Below are positions 10,406 through 21,889 of a DNA stretch of 64,000 nucleotides, one piece after another. The notes beneath the pieces were generated by a model, which made no database searches, was not told where the DNA came from, and saw only the letters and a program-made list of their open reading frames with translations. The translations under genes were made by a program, and so were the position numbers. Every line of letters begins with the position of its first letter. Positions within the stretch are counted from its first letter, which is position 1. Origin of the DNA: Tetracentron sinense (taxonomy: Eukaryota; Streptophyta; Magnoliopsida; Trochodendrales; Trochodendraceae); assembly GCA_015143295.1 (NCBI GenBank), contig CM026570.1:9324047-9388046 (forward strand). Direction: 5' to 3'.

Positions 10406-11212
10406 AGTTTTTTTTTTTAAATCTTTTTTGTGCTGTTTCTTGTTTCTACATGCTTGTCGTAAGGTTGCTAAGCTCTTAGTTGCTATGGGAGTGCTAGCTA
10501 GCCTCACTCTTATTCCACTCTCCCTTTCTAGATGCAATACGAAGTTTCAATATTTACTTTTGGGTCTCATCATAAAGTCCTTGTCTTGGAAAATTATAAA
10601 AACGGAGAAAACACTAAGATTGTGGTTAGCAAATGAGTTGTGATTGGCGTACCGGAATTCACTTCCAAACGTAAGGCACCACGGTGGATGCTTTGGTTTG
10701 GAAATAGAATCTATGCTACGTTAACTATTTCCCCTAAAAAATTCCTATTTTTATAAATATATGTAGGTGGCATTTGGTTACCCTAATCTAAATATGTAGA
10801 GGTTATTCGAAAAATGAGCTTATATAGATATTTGATTGTTAAGTTAAAAGATAGAATAGATTTCTACGTCTTTTTAAAGTAGAGGTTTTATCCCTTAAAA
10901 AAAAAAAAAAGGTTGTCTTTTTTTTTTTTTTTTGAGGTAAAACATCTACACATCCAATTTAATGATTTAAAGTCGAACTAAGCTAAATTTTTAAATAAAC
11001 CCTACCTATTCAGATTATTGATACCAAAAATCCACGTTAGTTTGTTAGGGAGATTGGCTATAGCACTTGCCCCATTTTGTGAAAAAAGTTGGTGGTGGAA
11101 GTCCATGTAAACTATCACTTCACATTACTGTTTTCTATGAATGAGAGACTCATCGGGGTGTTTCTCTAAGCTAGCATTATCCTAAGTTGTTTGGAGTATG
11201 TTTTGTAAAGGA
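10406..11212. other. GLOX 3' flank and intergenic DNA
   Basis: The first 200 bp probably hold the GLOX 3' UTR. Beyond that the DNA is AT-rich with T and A runs at about 10899-10933. No gene recognised. Confidence 0.5.
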
Positions 11213-11519
11213 GTCAAATCCGGTTATCACCCCTAGAGGTCGCCACGTGTCTCCTTTGACACCCCTTAACCATGGGTAAGGTTCACCCACCCAATTTTGG
11301 TTTTTTTTTTAAATTAATTATTTTTTAAAATTAAAAAACTGTTTTTAGAGTTTTTTTAATATTAAAAACAGTTTTTTAATTTTAAAAAAAGATTTAATAT
11401 TTTAAAAAAAAAAACCAAAAATTGGTGGGTGAACCTTACCCAGGATTAAGGGGTGTCAAAGGAGACACGTGATGACCTCTATGGGTGATAACCGGATTTG
11501 CCAAATCCGGTTATCACAG
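11213..11519. mobile_element. Fold-back MITE, GGTTATCACC family, copy c
   Basis: The left arm is CAAATCCGGTTATCACCCCT with CACGTGTCTCC. The right arm is the complement, ending AAATCCGGTTATCAC. The central AT palindrome carries the same GTTTTTAGAGT core as copy a. The outer left end is trimmed. Inverted AAAGGAG/CTCCTTT just outside suggests the true ends extend a few bases further. Confidence 0.85.
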
Positions 11520-11599
11520 GAGATTGTTTGGCTCCTTTGTAAATGAGAACGGAATAATCAGCTGCAAGGGCATTTTGCAACTGCGCAAATGAAAAACGG

Positions 11600-11778
11600 T
11601 TAGGGTTAGCATTAATTATTTTAATATTAAAATATTTTTAAAATTTCAAATTTTTTTTCTAAAATCCAATGATGGGTGAGTAAATCTTAACCACAGTTAA
11701 GAGGTGTCATAGGGATACGTGGCAATCTCAGGGAGCATAATTGGATTTGTCAAATCCTGTTATCACCGTAGAGGATTT
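11600..11778. mobile_element. Half of a GGTTATCACC-family MITE, copy d
   Basis: Only the right arm is present: AACCACAGTTAAGAGGTGTC, TACGTGGC, TTGGATTTGTCAAATCC and TGTTATCACCGTAGAGGATT. The left part ends in the AT-rich core near 11650. Confidence 0.75.
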
Positions 11779-13463
11779 GGTTCCTTCCATTAATTGAGCT
11801 TGTAGCCCTTGTACAATTAGAGTTGTCGATGGAACAGATACTGGTATATTCGAATTCGTATCCAATTATATATTCCAATAAAGACTTGACGAATTGTAGA
11901 ATATGGTATTTATATTTGATTCCTATTAAAATATTTGAATTCAAATAATATTTAAATTATTCAATTACTTTAAAAAATAAATGAAAAAAATGCTAATATA
12001 TATAGTATATTAAAAATAGCAAATTAATATTTTAATTTCATCTATATTGAAAATAATAATTTAGTTTCTTAAATTAAGTTAAGTATATTTATGTGTTTAT
12101 AAAGTTTATTTTAATCTTATAAACTCATAACATGTTATCTATATATAATAATATATTATATAATTTGTCAGATATTTATCAAATCAGATGTATCAATATT
12201 TTTATCTGATTATAGATGAATAATAAAATTACTATTTGAATATGTTTTGCCAGATACCAATTCAATTAATTACCTGAGTAAACAAATTCAAATACCAATA
12301 AGATATTATCCGTTGACACCCCCAAGTACCAAATATTTTCAAACCTAGAGGCATATGTGCATGTGGAGACTCATCCAATCACTCTCCGTTTCTCTGTTCA
12401 ATATTACGAATTACCATTCAAATTGAAGTATGGATTAACAAAACGGCTCATGTTGTTTAAATAAAATATTACAGGAGAAGCATAGTTAGTAAATTCATGA
12501 ATTATACATGAATAAAATATTATAATTCATCCGAACTATTCAAAGATACAAAATCATTTGCGAATATTTTTAATAAAACGAGTCTTTCACGATTTATACG
12601 CAAATCGTTCATGACTTATTCACGAATAATACCTATAAAATTTAAATAAATAAAAAAAAGATAAATTCATCATAAACTATCTTTCTTCTTTCTTACTCGT
12701 GTGTAACTTATTTTCTCTTGATTTCTTTCTCGCTCAATCCATAATCTTAAGTCTATCTCATTAGCCACATCGTCGCTGAAAACCGTCAAACACCAGTCTT
12801 GAAGCACTCTTCAGCCATTACTCTATCTCGTCATTTTTTCTCAATCTATTTTTATTCCTAAATCTCTATTCCTAACTATTTTACGATCGTCACTTATCAC
12901 AACGGCACCACGGCCGTCAATAGTCGAGTATTGAGAATTCGATTATATTGTACAACCTTTTCAATGAAAAGGACCGTCACATCTCAATCTCATTTCCAAA
13001 TATGATTATCTCCCTCTCTTTCTCTCAATTTCTGACTACACTTTTTTTTTTCTTTCATTTTCTACAATGTAAAATTAAAGATTTAATGTCATTTATAAAT
13101 TTTATATATGCAAATTTATATATTTAGACGAATTTTTCAACAAATTATTGAGTGTTGGCCTGAATTATATTCGAATTATTTCCATACCACACTTGATGTT
13201 TTGTGTTTTTTTGCCGAATTTTTAATCGAATTATTGAATAATTATTTAGAATTATACTCGAATAATTTTCATACCGGATTTTTATCCAATGTTGAAGTAC
13301 TATGCTTAGAAGGAGTGATTGCATGACTTCGGATGGCTCCATGTTCGTGCATGTTTTAAATGATGACTCACTTAAAGTTTGACACGGTTAGATTGACGGT
13401 TGAGCTCTCAATAGTAGGTATTATCAAGAGTTTTAAATCACTTCCTAGAAAGCTAAAGAAACT
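11779..13463. other. AT-rich intergenic DNA, no gene recognised
   Basis: Very AT-rich. At about 13125-13290 a CGAATTATT-type motif recurs (AATTATATTCGAATTATTTCC and a similar copy about 100 bp on), an imperfect local duplication. I see no exon, RNA gene or complete transposon. Confidence 0.5.
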
Positions 13464-13836
13464 AAATCCTCTAAGATGATAACTTGACCGGATTTGGCAA
13501 ATCTAGTTATCACCCCTGAGGTTGCCACATATCTCTTGTAATACTCTTTAACTGTGGTTAAGATTCAACCACCTCTAGGATTCACCTACCCATCCTTGGT
13601 TTTTAGAAAAAAATATTAATTCTTATTTTTTGATATTGTAGTATTAAAAACACACTAAAAATATGTTTTTGATATTAAAAAAAGAATTAATAATTTTTTC
13701 TAAAAACCAAGGATGCATAGGTGAATCATAGGGGTGGGTGAATCTTAACCAAAGTTAAGGGGTGTCACAAGGGACATGTGGTGACCTCAGAGGTGATAAC
13801 CGGATTTGCCAAATCAGGTTATCACCGTAGAGGATT
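13464..13836. mobile_element. Fold-back MITE, GGTTATCACC family, copy e
   Basis: Starts AAATCCTCTAAGATGATAAC and ends GGTTATCACCGTAGAGGATT. The arms hold GGATTTGGCAAATC and its complement, with AACTGTGGTTAAG and a CCTTGGTTTTTAGAAAAAA / TTTTTTCTAAAAACCAAGG palindrome inside. About 373 bp, close to full length. Confidence 0.85.
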
Positions 13837-14316
13837 GGCTTCTACAAGAGTTTTGTTGGAGTCGACCAATAGCATGCCTGCTGCTGGCCTACAATAAAGC
13901 TTCATGCAAATCCACACTCGTCAAATGGACACTCCAACGGCCCAAATGACAGATGGTGATGCTATGTTGGTGGGGTGGACGGTCACCTTCAATGATGTTG
14001 CTTGCTGTTGTTTTCGCTGCGATGCCCAACTGCAACTTATTAAACCTCGAAATTAATAGTGACCCATCAGGTTTGGAAAACCTAACCATGCTTGACCCAA
14101 ACAATAAGTGGGTTAAGAAGACGAACCCAAGAGCTAATTTATGGACCCCAAAACAGTGACCTGAAGGTCCTGAACTCGAATAAGTAAGCTGCTTCCGCAT
14201 TTTTAAGAGGTTGATGGTTCGAGTCAAAAATTGCCACGCATGAAACTAAAAATCCCTAAAATCATACGAAATAATGATAAATATAGATTTCGATAGTCCT
14301 AGACGATATTTATACT
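13837..14316. other. Intergenic stretch with no recognised gene
   Basis: A modest open frame exists here but has no recognisable domain or splice support. I treat it as noncoding. Confidence 0.4.
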
Positions 14317-14796
14317 TAGGGCTGTATTCGGGTCTTCGTGCAAGCTGGGCTCGGCTTGAAAGGGTTTGATCTAGACTCGAAGCCCGGCTCGGCTCGAAAT
14401 GAAGCTTGAAAGCGCAGCACGAAGCTTGGCCGGAATTCAAAAGTATGGCTCGAAGTTGGGCTCGGCTCGGCCCGAATTGATTCAAGCTTGAGCTGGGCTT
14501 GGCTTGACTCGAGCTCTGCTTGAATATTTTTTTTAAAATAATATTTTATATATATAATAATGATATATAAATAAATTTTTATTTTTTTAAATCTTTTTTA
14601 ATAATATTTGAGTCGAGCCTAGTTCGGGCCGAACCAAGCCTCAATCAAGTCGGGCCGAGCCACACAAGAGTTGGCTCGAGCTCGGCTTGATTGAGTTTTC
14701 AGACTTTTTTTTAGGCTTGGCTTGGCCTAAAATTCGGACCGATCTCGGGCCAAACCGAGTTGTACCAATATGTCGATCGGGCTTTGTGCAGCCCCA
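14317..14796. mobile_element. hAT-like nonautonomous element, TAGGGCTG family, copy 2
   Basis: Starts TAGGGCTG and ends CAGCCCCA. The flanks TTTATACT (14309-14316) and ATTATACT (14797-14804) match at 7 of 8 positions, an 8-bp target duplication. The interior repeats GGCTCGGCTTGA-type motifs as in the copy at 6599-7032 around a similar AT-rich core. Confidence 0.82.
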
Positions 14797-15124
14797 ATTA
14801 TACTGATACGAAATGAATAATTCATATAGTTTATTAATTATTTATGTTTTCATTCATAATGTAATTGTAATTATGTTTATCACTTTGTTTTCAATCATTT
14901 TCCGTGACTTTATATATAATAAATTTGATTCCTAAAACTTATTTAAAAATTTTAAATTATTTATTTAATAAGAAAATTATAAGTATATATAGTACGAAAC
15001 TGATACTGATATTTTCAGTTGGGACCAAAATATATAGCTTTCTATTGGAATTGATACATCACAGAAAACCGTATTTTTAAGAGCATTACAACACCTACTT
15101 TCTAGCTCTATACTCTCTCCTTGT
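14797..15124. other. AT-rich spacer
   Basis: No gene or classifiable repeat seen between the hAT-like element and the tandem array. Confidence 0.4.
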
Positions 15125-17290
15125 CTTTTCCTAATTTTATAGAGAAAGACAAGATAAAAACAATAGAACCCATAAAAAATATCATATTATTTTATCGTTC
15201 TTATATAAAATTAAGGGGGAGCAGACAATCCAAAAACGAACGTAGCATTTATACTTGATCATGGTAAAACTTACACAAGATACATATTAATAGAATAAAA
15301 ATGAAATAAACAGTATCTTTACTATTAAAATGGGAGAGGCTGGCGTAGATGATTTTTATGAAATTTCCATACTACCCTTGTATAAAAACAAAATTTTAAT
15401 TTAATGTTTTGCTTTAAAATCCAAACTACCCCTTGCCTTTGATTTAATTTCCAAACTACCCCTTGCTCATCTATCTTCTTAGAATCACAGCCAATCGTGA
15501 TTGAACTCGGGGAGAGTTCAATCGCACCCGTGGGTTAACATGTGTCCCTTTTAACTCCTATTAACTGTGGTTAACTCCTTCCCCTCGCTCTCATGTGCAT
15601 CACGTGCCACTAGTGAGTTCAATCGCACCCATGGGTTAACACGTGTCCCTTTTAACTCCTATTAATTGTGGTTAACTCCTTCCCCTCGCTCTCACGTGCG
15701 TCGCACGTGCCATCCGCTAGTCTTATATAAAAAAAAAATCTAAAAATCAAGTTTATATTATTGAACCCTATAGATTAATGAATCTTTTCCTAATTTTATA
15801 GAGAAAGACAAAATAAAAGCAATAGAACCCATAAAAAATATCATATTATTTTATCTTTTTTATATAAAATTAAGGGGGAGCAGACAATCCAAAAAGGAAC
15901 GTAGCATTTATACTTGATCATGGTAAGACTTACACAAGATACATATTAATAGAATAAGAATGAAATAAACAGTATCTTTACTATTATAATGGGAGAGGCT
16001 GGCGTAGATGATTTTTCTGAAATTCCCATACTACCATTGTATAAAAACAAATTTTTAATTTAATGTTTTGCTTTAAAATCTAAACTACCCCTTGCCTTTG
16101 ATTTAATTTCCAAACTACCCCTTGCTCATCTATCTTTTTAGAATCACAGCCAATCGCGATTGAACTCGGGGAGAGTTCAATCGCACCCGTGGGTTAACAT
16201 GTGTCCCTTTTAACTCCTATTAACTGTGGTTAACTCCTTCCCCTCGCTCTCATGTGCATCACGTGCCACTAGTGAGTTCAATCGCACCCATGGGTTAACA
16301 GGTGTCCCTTTTAACTCCTATTAATTGTGGTTAACTCCTTCCCCTCGCTCTCACGTGCATCGCACGTGCCACCCGCTAGTCTTATATAAAAAAAAATCTA
16401 AAAATCAAAGTTTATATTATTGAACCCTATAGATTAATGAATCTTTTCCTAATTTTATAGAGAAAGACAAAATAAAAGCAATAGAACCCATAAAAAATAT
16501 CATATTATTTTATCTTTCTTATATAAAATTAGGGGGGAGCAGACAATCCAAAAAAGAGCGTAGCATTTATACTTGATCATGGTAAAACTTACACAAGATA
16601 AATATTAATAGAATAAAAATGAAATTAACAGTATCTTTACTATTATAATGGGAGAGGCTGGCGTAGATGATTTTTTTGAAATTCCCATACTACCCTTGTA
16701 TAAAAACAAAATTTTAATTTAATGTTTTGCTTTAAAATCCAAACTACCCATTGCCTTTGATTTAATTTCCAAACTACCCCTTACTCATCTATCTTTTTAG
16801 AATCACAGCCAATCGCGATTGAACTCGGGGAGAGTTCAATGGCACCCGTGGGTTAACATGTGTCCCTTTTAACTCCTATTAACTGTGGTTAACTCCTTCC
16901 CCTTGCTCTCATGTGCATCACGTGCCACTAGTGAGTTCAATCGCACCCATGGGTTAACAGGTGTCCCTTTTAACTCCTATTAATTGTGGTTAACTCCTTC
17001 CCCTCGCTCTCACGTGCATCGCACGTGCCACTCGCTAGTCTTATATAAAAAAAAATCTAAAAATCAAAGTTTATATTATTGAACCCTATAGATTAATGAA
17101 TCTTTTCATAATTTTATAGAGAACGACAAAATAAAAGCAATAGAACCCATAAAAGATATCATATTAATTTATCTTTCTTATATAAAAATAAGGGGGAGCA
17201 GACAATCCAAAAACGAATGTAGCATTTATACTTGATCATGGTAAAACTTACACAAGATACGTATTAATAGAATAAAAATGAAATAAACAG
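15125..17290. repeat. Tandem array of a 659-bp unit, about 3.3 copies, abutting the EDR1 promoter
   Basis: The phrase TGGGAGAGGCTGGCGTAGAT occurs at 15331, 15990 and 16649, exactly 659 bp apart each time. CTTTTCCTAATTTTATAGAG occurs at 15125, 15784 and again one period later; a fourth copy stops at an AT microsatellite near 17290. Copies are very similar, so the array is young or homogenised. Each unit also has an internal duplication of about 103 bp starting GAGTTCAATCGCACCC, rich in AACTGTGGTTAACTCC and CACGTG cores. Part of the unit matches the arm of the MITE at 59590-59940. Noncoding. Confidence 0.95.
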
Positions 17291-17366
17291 TATATATATA
17301 TATATATATATATTAAAGCAGGTTAATTTGGAAATTTCCCCAAAAGTGATGACCATTTAATACGTG

Positions 17367-17375
17367 TATAAAATA
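17367..17375 (+). promoter_or_regulatory. Possible TATA box of the EDR1-like gene
   Basis: TATAAAATA lies 85-93 bp before the start codon in a short spacer after the tandem array. Position and sequence fit a plant TATA box, but no transcription start is known. Confidence 0.45.
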
Positions 17376-17459
17376 CACCACCTTAAGTTTGATTAAAATT
17401 CCCTCCTCTCGTCTGAGCCTGAAAGAAGAGAAGAGAGAGAAAGGAAAGGAAGAGACACG

Positions 17460-19817
17460 ATGAAGCACATTTTCAAAAAGCTTCACTTCGGTAGCAGTCA
17501 CGACCCCAACCCCAATCGATCCAACGATACTCCTCCCTCTATATCTATATCTCCCTCCTGTGCCTCCGATCACCGTTCAACTTCCGGCCAAACTCCCGTC
17601 CAGTCTCCGGCGAGTCCATCCTCTTCTCCACCCACTCCGGCTACCACTGCCGCCGCTACATCTACCGCTCCCACTGCTTTCTCCGCCGATCTTCCGGATT
17701 ATTTCTCTTCCGAAGAGGAATTTCAGTTTCAGTTAGCCCTAGCGATCAGCGCTTCGAATTCCGAGTTTCGCCAGAATCTGGATAACAATCAGATCCCTGT
17801 AGATGCGTTTCTGAGCTTAGGGCGTCATCGATTCGAGTCTGTGAGAGAAGGGGATGGAGCTGCTGATTCGTTGTCGCGTCGGTATTGGGTGAGTTTGTTG
17901 AATTGATCTTGATTCTGTTCAGCTTTGATTGAGTCTTGCAGGTATTGAATTCTACTGCTTGACCACGAATTAGGGTTTTTTGCTACGTTTTTCATGGAGT
18001 TTTTATACTATTTGGTTTTGAATGTGGAAATTTAACTAACTAGGGCACTTTCAATTAGCGCAAAATGTTAGAATTTTGCATAATTCATTAATGGCTCAAG
18101 ACGGTATTTGGTCGACATACGTGTTTGGGAGTGGGATTCTTACTAGTTTCGCATAGTGTTTGTTAAACTGTGACAATAAAATGAGAGTTGAATTTCTTTG
18201 TAGTGAAATTAGGATTTCTATACCAAACTCTGAGCAATTCTAGTCTGGAAAGTGCAAAAAGGCTGGAAATTTAATCTGAACTCTGGGCTTCACCGGTTAG
18301 TTTCCTGCAAATAAAAGAAAAAAAAGAGTTGACCTTCTATATTTGTTGGTAAGTATCTCAATTCACAAACGCGTAATTACAATTAGCAAGATGAGTATTG
18401 CCACTTTTTCTTCAGATGTACCTATTTCTCTCAGAATTATTGCAGTATGCCAGTATTTTAAATAAATTTTGCAAAGGTCCATTTTTCCCTTACATGTTTC
18501 AATGGCGTTTATGGCATTAAATACTTTTAAGTGGAATCGAATTCCCTTAAGATTCAAAAATTGGCGATTTCGATTTTTATTTCTTCATGACCTTGAGTGG
18601 TGGTATATTTTTTTCTTTTTTGGAAGGTAGTGGTCGTGTATTTTATTGTAGTCAAATAGAGTTTCTTTGTGGTGTTTAAGAAATTTCTTCATACTGTATT
18701 CATGTATGGTTGTGTCAATATTAATAGCAAGTATTGATAATTTTGCTTGAGATCTCTTCGGTTCCGGTATGATTAGGTCTTCATTTGAAAGACTGGATTG
18801 AACAAAATGAAAGGCTAAAAGCACTGATGAAAAACTTCACCTTTTGTTCCTGTTCAAATTGGCTTCGCAGCTGTTTCGGAATTGTTTTGTGCATGGTGTA
18901 AGTGGGAGGCAGAAATCAGGTACCATTTGAAGTCCAAACCAAACACGTGGAATTGCGATACATTGGACACATTCCCAACTCTGTCTAGGAGTCGATCCAA
19001 ATAGCTCCTAAAATTTTAATACTGTTCCTGTACTTTGCCTATTTGATCTTTTGTTTTCCATTTAGTATTGCTTATGTTGGGATCTTTGGTTTTCTAGGAT
19101 TACAATGTGCTTGACTACGAGGAGAAAGTGGTGGATGGTTTTTACGATGTATATGGGCTCTCCACAGATCCTGCAAGCCAAGGAAAAATTCCTTCTCTTG
19201 TAGATCTCCAAATAAACCTTGGGGTTCCTGGCTTTGAAGTTGTTATTGTAAACCGAGCAATCGACCCTGCCCTAAAAGAGTTGGAGCAAGTCACACAGTG
19301 TATTGCATTAGATTGCCCTGCCACTGAGGTTAGTATTTTGGTACAAAGGCTTGCTGATCTAGTTACAGAGCATATGGGTGGGCCGGTAAAGGATGCTAAT
19401 ATCATGACGTCAAGGTGGATGGAGAGGAGTACAGAGTTACGGATTTCTCTTCACACAAGTGTGCTTCCTATTGGGTCCTTAAATATTGGCATGTCTCGTC
19501 ATCGTGCTCTGCTTTTCAAGGTAAGTGCTTAGAGCATCATGCTATCATTTTTTAATTGAGTCCTCTAGACTCTAGAGGCCAGTATTTGCACAACCTATTA
19601 TGGCCAATCACTCAATTGTTGAAGCTTTTTTTTTTCGATACTCCTGAAATTTTTAGGCCCAATTTGGTACTCTACAAGCTGTGATTATTGATACCTTCAA
19701 GTATCATATATCTCTAATTCCACAGTGGTTGAACCATGTTAACTTAACCAATACACATTTATGGTTGCTTTCACAAAGTAATTCACGTATTGAAAATTGT
19801 GGGACTCATGTTGTTGG

Positions 19818-19869
<52 letters not shown>

Positions 19870-21844
19870 TGGTAATCATGAAATCATATTATAATTTGAT
19901 GAAAGGAAACAAACACACAGAGTTCACAAGAATGTAAACTCTTAAGAAGAAAAAGGAAAGAAAGCAAACCAATACAAAACAGCCAACAAAAAGCATAACA
20001 ATAATAGTTGCACGATACAATCTCTGAATCACAATGATAGTTCACCTAAGTACTCAATCTCTCTATGGGAGGAACACAAAAACAAAATAAGATGTTTAAT
20101 GTGCACACATAAATGTGAGCGAGAGGTCAAGTGATTCTCAAACACTCTCGAGTTCCTCTCTTTCCTAATAAGCCAAGTCATAGATCCCGGAAGTAAAGAC
20201 CAGATAACCGCTCTCAGAGTGTTCAAACTCATCGAAGGCCAACAAGATACGAAATTCAGAAAGGAAGGGAAAAAGACCCAATATACTCCTAGTCAAGAAA
20301 GGAAAAATCCCTAAATACTAGATGCAAAAGAGCATTGTAAGAGCAAGTGATCTTCTGGTTTCTCCGATTGAAGGCACAAAAGAGGCAACAATTTGCCATC
20401 CTTCACCCTTTATTTTTCATATGATCAATCGTAAGAATCTTTTCCAAAGTCGTAATCTAAAGGAAAAATGATATCTGGGACGTAATTCTAGGATTTCAAA
20501 AGTCTAATGAAGAAAAGGAGTAGGTCCTGGACAAAAAGAAAGTATATATAATCTCACTGGAAATTGACTATTGTTGACCCTAGTCCAAAATCCCTGATTC
20601 TAGTTGTATGGGGGTAATTTACTCAGACGTCTCAAAAGCCCGAGCATGTCCTCTAATTCCCAGTATTTAACTCACGCCTAACCTTAGAACACCACACTCT
20701 CTCTCCAACTACTCTATCAAGGTAATATGCAACCAAAGCAGAACGATCCACGACTAGCGAAAAGAGATTCCTAAAGTCATCTTTCAGCTGTGATTGGCCA
20801 CACCAAAGATCTTCCCAAAACCTAACCTCTTTTCAACTCCCCATGTTAAACGTAATATTTTATGAAAAGAAGGATAACCCCTTCTTAATACTAACTCATA
20901 AGAACCCTTCACCTCTCTCAACTCCTAGTAGGACTTCGTTCTGTATTTAGCCACTACAACCCTTATCTAAAGACTATTCATTTCCTCTCCAAACCTCCAT
21001 AGCCATTTTCTCATTCACCTCCACCAGTGGTTTCAAGCTTAACCCACCCTCCAAAGACTATCCCTTTTCCCCCCAAACCTAATCTATTTCCTCCCCAAAT
21101 CTCCACAACCTTCACCTCTCATGGCATTGTAACACGTGAGCTATCTTAATGATTCATTTGTTTATATTTTCCACTAGAAATTGAAGCTTGTTATTCAGCA
21201 TTTTGTCCACATGTATAAGTAAGTACCTTTGGTATTGGTGTACGCTACAAGATAGAATGAGAAGTAGCTCAAGACAAGGTTGCTTCACACGAAGATGCAG
21301 TTCTAAGCTTTAAATTGCTTTTGTGACTGCCTTTTAACATATGTAATTTGATGTTTGATAAAAGAAAAGTGGGGCCCTTTTCTCATGGCTTTAAATTTCC
21401 CAAAAATTGAAAAAAAAATGCCACTTTCTGACCTTACTGAAACTCTGAAACAGAACCCAAGGCTTCCCAAAGTTACGTTTTTTGCACAAAAATTCCCAAA
21501 AACATTGGCTCCTATCTCGTACTTTGGAAAATATTGTGATACTTTGATTCAACCTTGTTATAAAATTTTAATTTTTCTCAAAATTTGGTCAAATTATTCG
21601 GAAAATATTTTAACCTTGTTATAAAATTCCGCAGAAACCCATTCCAAATATTTAGTTGCTAAATAATTGTGTGAAATATCAAAGGCCAATCTATGGTATT
21701 TGTAATGTTTTCTTTAGATATTAAAAAAAGAGTATATACAAAAAGGAATGTCACCGATAGTCAGATACGTGATAGGTAAATCATTACATATTTTGTTTAA
21801 AGGGTGTTGATTATTTCGTTACATCAATTTCAAAATTATCGACC

Positions 21845-21889
<45 letters not shown>

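Noticed and set aside
20029..20232. Small minus-strand gene
   Set aside because: Matches the C-terminal part of LINE reverse transcriptases and is surrounded by stops; a dead element fragment.
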